A stretch of 33,279 bases of DNA from Streptomyces sp. sk2.1 (GTDB lineage: Bacteria > Actinomycetota > Actinomycetes > Streptomycetales > Streptomycetaceae): NCBI RefSeq assembly GCF_008120935.1, contig NZ_RDBO01000009.1:8000-41278 (forward strand), written 5' to 3'. The notes under the pieces were generated by a model, which worked only from the letters and a program-made list of their open reading frames with translations, ran no database searches and had not been told where the DNA came from. Shown one piece after another: positions 22,346 to 32,000 of the stretch. Position 1 is the stretch's first letter; the number at the start of each line of letters is the position of its first letter. A program made the translations under genes and the position numbers.

Positions 22346-23890
22346 ATGAACGATGTCCGGGAACGGGAAGTGAGCTGTCGCCCCCTCCGGCAGCGCCCCT
22401 TGTGGTTCTTCGTCCACCTCGGGGCCGCCGGGGCATGCCTGGTCGCGGTGCGCGTCGTGTACGGGGGCGGGTTCCCGGACGTGTGGATGGGCGTCGGCCT
22501 GCTGCTCGCACCGGTGGGCGTCCTGGCATTGGGCATGGTGACCGGGCGGGTGCGTGCCGACGCGTACGGCGTGCACGTCCGGACACTGCTGCGCCGCCGG
22601 AGCGTGCCGTGGGACGACATCGCCGACCTGCGCATACTCCTGAAGCACGAGCACAACCCCCGGTCTCCGGAAGTCCGGCGGGTGAGCATGGCGCTGCGCG
22701 ACGGGCGCAGGACGCTCCTGCCGCTGCCGCAGAGCTGGTCGTCCGACGACCGCGCGGCCTTCGACGCGGAACTGGACGCGCTCCGCGCGCTGCACGCCCG
22801 GTACGGAAATCCCGGTTCGAGTCGCGTTCCCGTCATCTCGTACCGCACCGCCGGACGTGTTCCGGTCGGGGCCCTGGGGCTGTGCGTGCTGCTGCTCGTG
22901 GGTGCGGGCGCGACCGCCCCGGCCGTTCCGGACGCCGCCTCGCGCACGCGGGCATGGCAATCGGCCACCCCGTGCACCGCCGGGACGACCGCCGAGGAGC
23001 GCCGCGAGTGCCTGACCATCGTGCCCGCCGTGATCGAGAGGACCGAGATCGGCCGGCCCAAGAAGAAGAGTTGGCTGTACTTCACCGACGGCCGCCCGCT
23101 GGAACGGCTCTCGGTCTCCCAGGAGGGTGCCCAGGGGTTCGAGCCGGGCGACAGGGTCGAGGTGACCTTCTGGCACGGCGGGGCACGGAAGGTCGCCGGA
23201 GCGCACCACGTGTGGCGCGAGCATGTCCCCTCCGGTGGGGAAGTGGCCGTCCTGGCGGCCCTGTTGGCCCTGCTCGCGGGCTTTCCCGGCGCTCGGGTGC
23301 TGCTGCATCTGCGCGGGCGCCGACTGCCCGACGACGAGGTGCTTCCGTCGGTGCTGCCGTTCGCGGGCGCACTGGTCGGTACGGCCCTGTGGTTGCTGCC
23401 GCTCTGCTACCTCCACCCCACGACCCCGTTCGGCTCTCCCACGTCGATCATCTGGGCGGCCGTGGGCTCGTCGGCCACGCTGGTCATGTTCGTCCTGGCC
23501 TGGCGGGCCACCCGGGTCCGTACGCCCCGAACGGCCGCGGAGTCCGTCGGGGAGGAGGGAGAGGCCCGGACGGAGGAGGTTTTCGTGGCCGCCCGTTTCC
23601 TGGAGCCCACGGACTACAACCCGCATCTGTTCGGTACCCACATCGTCCTCGGTGACGGGCCACCCGCGGTGACACCCCACCCCGGCCCCGGCCGCTTCGC
23701 GGCGAAGCCGATCCCGGTGGAACGGCTCGTCCTCAAGACCGTCCGGCGGGTCCGGGGCGGCGACGGCGACATCGTCCCCGGAAGCTGGCACATCGCCGAA
23801 CTCGACGACGCGGGCGAGCCGGTCCGCCTCGCGGCCGCCCCGGACGACCTCTCCCGCATCCTCCGCGAACTGCGCCCGGCGACGGGGTGA
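22346..23890 (+). CDS. Membrane protein with PH-like domain
   Basis: A 514-residue protein with about six membrane helices in three pairs. The first pair (LWFFVHLGAAGACLVAV, VGVGLLLAPVGVLALGM-type) is followed by VRADAYGVHVRTLLRRRSVPWDDIADLRI, the beginning of a bacterial PH-like domain as found in membrane proteins of actinobacteria. After helix 3 there is an extracytoplasmic domain (about 185-290) with two cysteines that could pair (TPCTAGTTAEERRECLT). Helices 4-6 follow, then a cytoplasmic C-terminal domain of about 120 residues with PGSWHIAELDDAGEPVRLA. The function is unknown. ATG 22346 agrees with the start of the hydrophobic region, though no strong ribosome site is seen. Confidence 0.65.
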   Translation: MNDVREREVSCRPLRQRPLWFFVHLGAAGACLVAVRVVYGGGFPDVWMGVGLLLAPVGVLALGMVTGRVRADAYGVHVRTLLRRRSVPWDDIADLRILLKHEHNPRSPEVRRVSMALRDGRRTLLPLPQSWSSDDRAAFDAELDALRALHARYGNPGSSRVPVISYRTAGRVPVGALGLCVLLLVGAGATAPAVPDAASRTRAWQSATPCTAGTTAEERRECLTIVPAVIERTEIGRPKKKSWLYFTDGRPLERLSVSQEGAQGFEPGDRVEVTFWHGGARKVAGAHHVWREHVPSGGEVAVLAALLALLAGFPGARVLLHLRGRRLPDDEVLPSVLPFAGALVGTALWLLPLCYLHPTTPFGSPTSIIWAAVGSSATLVMFVLAWRATRVRTPRTAAESVGEEGEARTEEVFVAARFLEPTDYNPHLFGTHIVLGDGPPAVTPHPGPGRFAAKPIPVERLVLKTVRRVRGGDGDIVPGSWHIAELDDAGEPVRLAAAPDDLSRILRELRPATG

Positions 23891-23972
23891 GACCTCCGGT
23901 CACGATGTCCGGGGTGCTCGGCAGCGGTCGCGAGGGCCGTGGGCGAGGGGCGGACCCTGCGACCGGGCGCCG

Positions 23973-24033
23973 CGTCACCGCCGGTGCCGACAGCACGTCA
24001 CCGCCGGTGCCGACGGCATGACACCGGCGGTGA
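23973..24033. terminator. Direct repeats and 12-bp hairpin after membrane-protein gene
   Basis: Two identical 19-bp copies (CGTCACCGCCGGTGCCGAC at 23973 and 23996) are followed by the complementary arm CACCGGCGGTGA (24022-24033). The second copy pairs with it perfectly over 12 bp (12-nt loop); the first could pair instead. This is a likely terminator for the rightward gene; the alternative pairing is a curiosity. The rest of 23891-24138 shows nothing else. Confidence 0.6.
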
Positions 24034-24138
24034 TCCGTACCGCCGCGATCGGTTCGCCGGGCGGTGTGCCCCTGAGCAGGAGCGCGGACCTCACTCCTCG
24101 CGCGCGGCTCCCCGGTGTCGGTCCGCCACCCGACGGAT

Positions 24139-24173
24139 GTCTCCGGCCGGTGTCGGTGACACCGGCCGGAGAC
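24139..24173 (-). terminator. 16-bp hairpin terminator of the PKS-NRPS operon
   Basis: Positions 24139-24154 and 24158-24173 are perfectly complementary (16-bp stem, 3-nt loop). It begins 8 bp after the stop of the A-PCP gene and marks the end of the leftward biosynthetic operon. Confidence 0.85.
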
Positions 24174-24181
24174 CTGTGCGG

Positions 24182-26080
24182 TTACGCGGCCGCGCGCGAT
24201 TCCTGCACGCGGGCCGCCAGCGACCGGACCGTCGGTGCGGAGAAGAGCGCCGAAACGGGCAGGGAGGCGTCCAGCTCCTCTCTCACCTTCGCCATCAGAC
24301 GTACGGCCTGCAGGGAATCTCCGCCCAGTTCGAAGAAGTTGTCCAGGACGGAGAGCGAGGACGTTTCGAAGAACCCCTTCCACAACGAGAGCAGGGTCTG
24401 CTCCTCCTCCGTGGCAGGGCGTGCGTTCTCGCCCTCCGTGTCCGGCTCCTCCTCGTGCCGGGCCAGCGAGGCGCGGTCGACCTTCCCGTTCGCCGTCAGG
24501 GGCAGTGCGTCCCACACGGTCACCAGGGCCGGAATCATGTACGGCGGCAGGAGCTCCCCCGCGGCCTTCTTGATGTCCGCGCCCGTCCGTCCGGCGCCCG
24601 CCTCCAGCACGACGTGCGCCACGAGTCGCCTGCGTCTGCGGTCGCCCGGGGCCGTGACGACAGCGCCCGCGACCTCCGGGCATCGCAGCAGCGCGGCTTC
24701 CACATCACCCAGCTCGATCCGGTGACCGCCGATCTTGACCTGCATGTCGTCGCGGCCGAGGAACTCGATCTCGCCGTCGGGCAGGAGACGTCCCCAGTCA
24801 CCGGTCCGATACACGCGTTCTCCGGTGTCCGGGGAGACGGTGAAACTCTTCGCCGTCTTCTCCGCGTCGCCGAGGTATTCACGGGCCAGGCCGATGCCGG
24901 CGATGCAGATTTCCCCCACGACCCAGGTGGGGCGTGCCCGTAGGAGTGTGTCGGCCACGAAGACCTTCTGGTTCCGCATGGACGTGCCGTAGGGGATGGA
25001 CGGCAACGCCGTGTCCTCGGGCACGATCCGGTGCCGGATCGACCAGATCGACGCCTCGGTCGCGCCTCCCAGGCTCCACTGTTCCGCGCGGGGGAAGAAC
25101 CGCCGGATCTCGACGGGCAGGGCCACGGGAATCCAGTCCCCGCTCATGAGGACGGCGCGCAGTGCGGACCGGGCGTTCGAGGACCGGGGGTCCGTGTACT
25201 GCGACGACGTCAGGTACTCGCACACCATGGCCATCAGGGCGGGAACCCCGTTCCACACCGTGACGCTCTCCTCGGCCATCAGGGAAAGCCAGTTGCCGGG
25301 TTCGCGTGCGTCCTCCGGACCGGGCAGCACGACCGCGCCACCGACGGAGAGAGGGCCGAAGATGTCGTAGACCGACAGGTCGAAGTTGAGAGCCGAGAGG
25401 CCGAGAACACGGTCGTCCGCGGTGAGCGACAGCTCGTCGTTGACGTCCAGGATCGTGTTGACCGCCGCCCCGTGCTCGATCACCACCCCTTTCGGGACGC
25501 CCGTGGAGCCCGAGGTGTAGATCACGTACGCGACGTCACGAGGTGTCACCGGGAGGTCCGCCGCCGTGCGGGCCGCGGTCCTCCCTAACGGGGTGGGCGC
25601 CTCGACGTCCAGCACCGTGAGGCCGTCGGGCCAGTCGACGGCATCGCGTACCGCGGGCTGGGCGAGGATCGTGTCCAGCCCCGCGGCCGCGATCACATCG
25701 GCAAGGCGCCGGGCCGGCCAGTGCGGGTCCATGGGAACGTACGCGCCTCCCGCCCGCAACACGCCCAGACTGCCGACCACCTGCTCCCAGCCCTTGTCCA
25801 TCACCACGCCGACCAGCGTTCCCGTGGTGGTGCCGTGTGCTGCCAGGAGGGACGCCACCCGAGCCGATTCCGCGTCGACGTCGGCATAGCTGAGCCGCCG
25901 GTCCCGGGCGATCACGGCGACGGCTCCGGGAGTACGCGCGGCTCGCTCGATGAAACGGGAATGGAGAGTGTGGTCCGAGGGGAACTCGTGCTCCGGAGCG
26001 GGCCGGAGCCCGCCGGGGCCCAACTCGGGGTCGTTCGCCCAGGCGGGCGCGAACCAGGCGGAGTCAGCGACAGAGTTCAC
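24182..26080 (-). CDS. NRPS adenylation (cysteine)-peptidyl carrier protein
   Basis: A 632-residue two-domain NRPS protein. The A domain (about 35-545) has A3 YTSGSTGVPKG (189-199), A4 LNFDLSVYDIFG, A5-like LGGATEASIW, A7 YRTGDWGRLLPDG, A8 GRDDMQVKIGGHRIELGDVE and A10 NGKVDR. The ten pocket residues read D234 L235 Y238 N277 L311 S313 L337 I345 W346 K533, identical to the published cysteine code DLYNLSLIWK. The PCP (about 555-625) has FFELGGDSLQ with phosphopantetheine Ser589. There is no C, Cy, oxidase or TE domain: the Cy domain is at the end of the preceding protein, so condensation occurs across a protein interface. The GTG start overlaps that gene by 17 bp. It is the last gene before a strong terminator. 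Confidence 0.93.
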   Translation of the reverse strand: MNSVADSAWFAPAWANDPELGPGGLRPAPEHEFPSDHTLHSRFIERAARTPGAVAVIARDRRLSYADVDAESARVASLLAAHGTTTGTLVGVVMDKGWEQVVGSLGVLRAGGAYVPMDPHWPARRLADVIAAAGLDTILAQPAVRDAVDWPDGLTVLDVEAPTPLGRTAARTAADLPVTPRDVAYVIYTSGSTGVPKGVVIEHGAAVNTILDVNDELSLTADDRVLGLSALNFDLSVYDIFGPLSVGGAVVLPGPEDAREPGNWLSLMAEESVTVWNGVPALMAMVCEYLTSSQYTDPRSSNARSALRAVLMSGDWIPVALPVEIRRFFPRAEQWSLGGATEASIWSIRHRIVPEDTALPSIPYGTSMRNQKVFVADTLLRARPTWVVGEICIAGIGLAREYLGDAEKTAKSFTVSPDTGERVYRTGDWGRLLPDGEIEFLGRDDMQVKIGGHRIELGDVEAALLRCPEVAGAVVTAPGDRRRRRLVAHVVLEAGAGRTGADIKKAAGELLPPYMIPALVTVWDALPLTANGKVDRASLARHEEEPDTEGENARPATEEEQTLLSLWKGFFETSSLSVLDNFFELGGDSLQAVRLMAKVREELDASLPVSALFSAPTVRSLAARVQESRAAA

Positions 26081-29000
26081 GAATCAGCCTTTCGTATGCC
26101 GCGAACATGCGGTCCACGACGCCCTCCGGGAACACTTCCTCCACCACGTCCCAGTTGAGGATCAGACCTCCGTTTTCCTCGAACGCCGTGTGATCGAGGA
26201 TGACCTGCGGGGTGCGGACCCCGCTCCACACCGGCGTGCCGGTCTTCCCCATGCGGCACAGCCAACCCACCGGTCCGGTCTCCTGGCCGCCCGCCGCGGC
26301 CCCACCGATCGTGCTGTTGAAGACAACCGGCATACGCGCCCGCCCCGCGCTCGCGTCCATGCGGCCGAGGTCCCTGAGCACGTCGAGGCCGGAGTGGACG
26401 GTGTGTTCCATGTCCTGCATCAACCGGCGCTGGATCCGCCGGGCCGTGTCCCGGAACGGAGCGGCCCGGTCGACACGCACTTCGAGCAGACTGGTGGAGG
26501 AGAAGTTGCCCATGACATTCGATGTGTCCACGTCGGCCATCGCGTCCCGCTGCGACACCAGGCATGTGATCGTGAAGTCCGGTGTCTTGGACCATGCAGC
26601 GAGCACATGGCAGTACGCCCCCAGCACGGCGCCCGACGCCGTCAGGCCGGCTGCCGCAGCATTGCGCCTGAACCGTTCCCAGTCCGGGGCCTCGACGCGT
26701 ACGAAGCGGTTGGTGAACACGGGGCGCCGTACATCGGCGAGGCGGACGGCGAGGGGCAGTTCCGGAGCGGGGGGCAGGCCCGGGAGCCGGCCTTCCCAGT
26801 ACGACCTGCTCTGCCTGCTTTCCGCCGTCGTGGCCCGCTCTCGCATCCCGATCGCGAACTCGTCGAACCCGGACCGGAGCTCGGGGAGTTCCCGGTCCGG
26901 GGCGTCGTAGAGCTGCGCCCACTCCCTGAAGAGGACGGAGGTGCTGCTGCCGTCCGAGACGAGGACGTCGATGCCGAAGTGCAGTCGCGTCACGGTCGGG
27001 CTGATGACCGTGGCACGCACCGTGAACAAGGGCCAGGCCGTGACGTCGAACTCCTTCGCCTTCAGCTCCGTGTGTATGGCGGCGAGCCTCTTCTCGCGCT
27101 CGTCCTCCGTGAGCCGGGTCAGGTTCTCGACGGGGATCGATACACGTGGCACCGTGCCCAGCACCCGCTGGCTCCCGGCCTTCGGGTCGAAGACGGCCCG
27201 CAGCATCGGGTGACGCCGTACGAGCCGGTCGAGCGCGCGCCCGGCCGCCGCCACGTCGAAGTCGGTCAGGTCGACCTCGACGTACAAGTACGTGGATACG
27301 TTGCCCAGTTCGAAGTCGCCCGCGCGCCCCGCGAGATACGCTTCCTGCAGCTTGGTCAGGGGAAACGGGGCGGAGTCGGGCCCGGAGGGCTCCGCCGCCC
27401 CCGGGGCCTGCGCGGAGCCCGGCTCGGTGACCCGGCCTGGGTCGGACTCCTCTGAGTCGTCCGACTCCTGCCCGTCGTCGGGCCGGAAAAGCTCCACGAC
27501 ATGGGAGACGAGTGCCTCCGGAGTCGGGTGGTCGAAGACCACGGTGGCGCCCAGCCGGATGTCGAGCCTGCGGCCGAGACGGACGCGCAGTTCCATGGAG
27601 GTCAGGGAGTCGAAGCCCATCTCGTAGAAGGACTGCTGGGCATCCACGCGCCGGGGTTCGGTGCCGAGCAGCGCGGCCACGCTCTCCTTGACCACCGCGA
27701 GCAGGCCGGCGACGCGTTGGTCGTGGGAGGCGTCCGTCGAGTTCAGGAGGTCGAGGATGGTGGCCGTCTCCTGCGGACGGGTGGGCCGGTCCGCCCCGGC
27801 ACGCGGCTGAGCGGAAGCGGTGGGCGTCTCCTGTTTCTCGTGCGCCTGCCGCGTCTCCCGCGGCTCCGGCTGCGGCTGCGGAACCGGCGCCGGTGGGACG
27901 ACGGCGGGTACGGGCGTCCGGGCCTTCCCGGTCCGCGCCTTCCCGGTCCGTGCCGCTTCGAGTTCCACGAGGCGGGAGAACAGGAACGGGCCGTCCTCCA
28001 TCGCGTCGGACACCGCGAGACGCGCCGCTGTCACGGCGGTGGTGCCGCTGCTGAGTGCGGCATCGAACAGGGCAAGTCCCTCCGGCACCGTGAACGGCGC
28101 GACTCCGTTGCGCCGCAGTCGCAGCAGATCCGCCTCGTTGAGGTGTCCCGTCATGCCCGTCGCCTCGTCCCACAGCCCCCAGGCGATGGAGTTCGCCGGT
28201 CGGCCCTGTGCCCGGCGCCATTGCGCGAAGTGGTCCAGGAAGGTGTTCGCCGCGGCGTAGTTGGCCTGCCCGGGGCCGCCGAGCACGCCGTACAGGGAGG
28301 AGAAGACGGTGAAGAAGCGCAGGTCGTCCTCACGCGTCGCGGCGTCCAGGGCGAGTGCCGAGTCGACCTTGCTCGCCAGCACCCGTTGCAGTTGTCCGGG
28401 CGTCATGTTCGGCACGATGGCGTCGTCGAGGAGCCCCGCGGCATGGACGACGCCGACCAGGGGACGTTCCGTGCGCAGTTCGGCCAGGACCGTGCGCAGG
28501 CGCTCCGCGTCGGTGACGTCGGCCTCGAACACGCGGACCGAGGCTCCCAGACGTTCGAGGTCGGAGGTGACGGCTGCGATGCCGGGCGCCTGCCGACCGC
28601 TGCGGCTGAGCAGCGCCACGGACCGTACGGACTTCCGGGTGACGAGGTGGCGGGCCAGGGCACGGCCGATCGTGCCGGTGCCGCCGGTGATCACGACGGT
28701 GCCGTCGCCGCAGTCCGGGAAGGTGTCGGCGACGGAGGAGTGGGGCCACAGGTACGGGCGCAGTACGCGGCCGGCGCGCACGGCCAGCTGGGCCTCGGAC
28801 CGTTGCAGCGCCGCCTCGGTCGGGCCCGATGCGGCGACCGCGGCGTCGTCGACGTCGATGACGCGGATATGCCCCGGGGTCTCGGTCTGCGCGGTGCGCA
28901 CCATCCCCCACAGAGCGGCCGATGCCAGGTCATGCGCGTCATCGCCGGGCACGGCCACCCCGTTCCGCGTGACGAACGTGAGCTGGGCCCGCCCGGCGAG

Positions 29001-32000
29001 GTCCTCGGCGAGCATCCACTGCTGGACGGCCCTCAGCGTCCACTCCGCCGTGTCATGGACGTGAGCCGCGGTCCCGGAGCCGGTCGACGGGGCGGGCAGG
29101 ACGACCTGCCAGTCGCCGGGCAGCGCCCTGACGACCATGACGGCTTCGTCGAGCGTGGCCACGGTGATCCCGCCGTGCGCGGTGTCGCGCAGCAACGGGG
29201 CGAGCGGCCCGTCGGCGCCCACGACACACAGACGGCGTTTCGCGCCGGGTTCGCCCTCGGCCTCCGCCCAGTCGGTCGTATAGAGCCCGGCCTCATCCTG
29301 CTCCGGCTGCCGGGCGGGTCGCTCCAGGCCGCGGACCACCATGCGGTCGACGCTCAGCAGCACGTGTCCGTCGTCGTCGGTCAGGGTGAGGGCGATCGCG
29401 TCGGGAGCGACCCGCCGGGCAACGGCCCAGCACTGGTCGGCGTCGTCGCGGTCACCGGTGCGCACGCCGTTGAAGACGAAGGGGACTGCGATGTCCCCGG
29501 CCGCCGGCGTGTCGATCAGGCCACCGGCCACGGCGGCGTGCAGGGCCGCGTCGGACAGCGCCGGGTGCAGCGCGAAGCCGCTGTGGTTGATACGGGCGCT
29601 GTCCGGCAGGACCACGCGGGAACGGCTCCAGCCGTCGCCGTGCTCTCCCTCGCGTACTCCTCGGAACGCGTCGCCGTAGCCGTACCCCCTCTCGCGCAGC
29701 CGCGAGTACAGCGTGCCGGTTTCCAGGCGTCCGGCACCGGGTCCGGTCGGGAGGCCGGCGGGATTCGGCCGCGTGGTCCCGGGGGACACCAGGCCCTCCG
29801 CGTGATGCCGCCACTCGGCGCCGGCCGCGGGACGCGAGTACACGGCCACGGCCCGCTGCCCCTGTGCGTCGGCGGGGCGCGCGGTCACCTGTACATCGAC
29901 CCGGGCCCCGTCCATCGGCAGGAGCAGCGGGTCCCGGAGCACCATCTCGTCGAGGGCGGGACAGTCGAGTTCGTGCCCCGCCGACAGCAGCAGTTCCGCG
30001 AAGGCGGTACCGGGCAGCAGGGGCGTGTCCTCGACCCGGTGGTCCAGCAACCACGGGTGGCTGCGGACGGACAGGTGCCCGCTCAGCACCGTGGTGCCGT
30101 CGACCGTCTCGACCACGGAGGTCAGGAACGGGTGGCCGCCGGCCGATATCCGTGCCCTGTTCGAGCTCGGCCGAACGGCGGGCGGCGCGGGGACCGCCGT
30201 GGTGTCCATCTGCGACGGGAGCCAGAACCGGCGTCCTGCGAACGGGTAGGTGGGAAGGTCCTCCGGAGCCGGAGCCTTGGACCACGTACCGGTGTGCAGG
30301 GCGGCCCAGTCGATGTCGTGCCCCTGTACGTGGGCTTCGGCGGCAGCCGTCAGGAACCGCTCGTACGAACCCTGGTCCCGGTGGAGGGTCGCGCACACCG
30401 GGGCATCGCTGTCGGCCTGCTCCAGGATCTGGTTCAGCGAGGTGAGGAGCACGGGATGTGGGCTGATCTCGATGAAGGCGTCGTAGCCGTGCGACACCAT
30501 GGCCGTGACGGTCTCGGCGAACCGGACCGGCTCGCGCAGGTTCCGGTACCAGTACGCGGCGGTCAGGTCCTGGCCCCGCACTCGGTCGCCCTCGACCGTG
30601 GAGAAGAAGGCCACGTCCTCCGCGGAGGTCTGGAGACTGTCGAGTCCGGCCTTGATCGGGCCTTCGAGTTCGGCCACGACGGGGGAGTGCGAGGCGCACT
30701 TGGCCGGGACCCGGCGGGCGTAGACGCCCTGGTCCTCGCACTGGTCCAGCAGACGTCGCAGGCCGGGTTCGTCGTCACCGGACAGGATGGTGAAGGCGGG
30801 CCCGTTGATCGCCGCGACGGTGAGTCGCGCATCCGCCTCGCGCGTGGCGATCACCGCCTCCTCGGCGCCGAGCGCCACGGCCACCATGCCGCCGCGTCCC
30901 TCGTTCTCCAGAACGCGGCTGCGGCAGGCGACCACACGAGCCGCCCCGTCGAGGCTGAGAGCACCGGCGAGGCAGGCGGCGGCGACCTCGCCCTGGGAGT
31001 GCCCGACCACCGCGGCGGGCCGGACACCGGCGAGCCCCCACATCGACGCGAGGCCCAGCATCATGGTGAAGATGAGCGGCTGGACGACGTCCGTGCGCTC
31101 CCGGTCCGTCTCCCGGTCCTCGCCTCTGAGCACCGCCAGCAAGTCGTAATCGAGATAGGGCTTGAAGGCTCCCGCGACCTCCTCGACCCTCAGCCGGAAG
31201 ACGTCGGAGCTCTTGAGGAGTTGCACGGCCATGGCATCCCACTGGGACCCCTGCCCGGGGAACACGAAGACCGGGCGCCGGATGCGCCGTGCCTCGGCGT
31301 GCACGACTTCCGAGGGGCCGGTGTCGTCGGCGAACGCCCGGAGCGCGGCGGCCAGGTTCTCCCGTCCTCCCGCGACGGCGACGGCGCGGTGGGTGTAGTG
31401 CTCGCGCCGGGTCGCGAGTGCCCGGCCGGTCGCCGCCACGGACGAGGTCCCGGAGATGAGGTGTCCGGCGATCCTGGCGGCGTGCGAGCGCAGCGCGGTC
31501 GGTGTCCTGGCGGAGAGGGTGAGCGCCTGCGTGGTGTCGTCGGAGGTGTCCGCCGGGGTCACGGGAGCCGTCGATTCCTCCTTCCAACTTTCGAGAATGA
31601 CATGGGAGTTGGTGCCGCTGACTCCGAACGAGGAGACGGCGCACCGACGCAGGCCGTCCGGCTCTTCGGGCCATGGCCTGCTCTCCCGCAGGACGTTCAC
31701 CGAGGAGGACCAGTCCACATGGGAGTTGAGGTTCTCGACGTGCAGCGTCTTGGGCATGGTGCCGGCGCGCATCGCGCTCAGGCATTTGATGACACCGCCG
31801 ACCCCCGCCGCGGCCATGGTGTGGCCGACGTTCGACTTGAACGAACCGATCCACACGGGTTCGTCGCCGCGGTCCGCTCCGTAGGTGGCCTGAATGGCGT
31901 TGGCCTCGATGGGATCGCCGAGCTTGGTGGCCGTACCGTGCGCCTCCACCAGCTGGATCCTGCCGGGCGCGAGCCGGGCGTCGGCGAGCGCCTGCTGGAT

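Noticed and set aside
23973..24033. CRISPR array from the direct repeats
   Set aside because: Only two copies with a 4-bp spacer, and no cas genes; hairpin terminator structure explains them.
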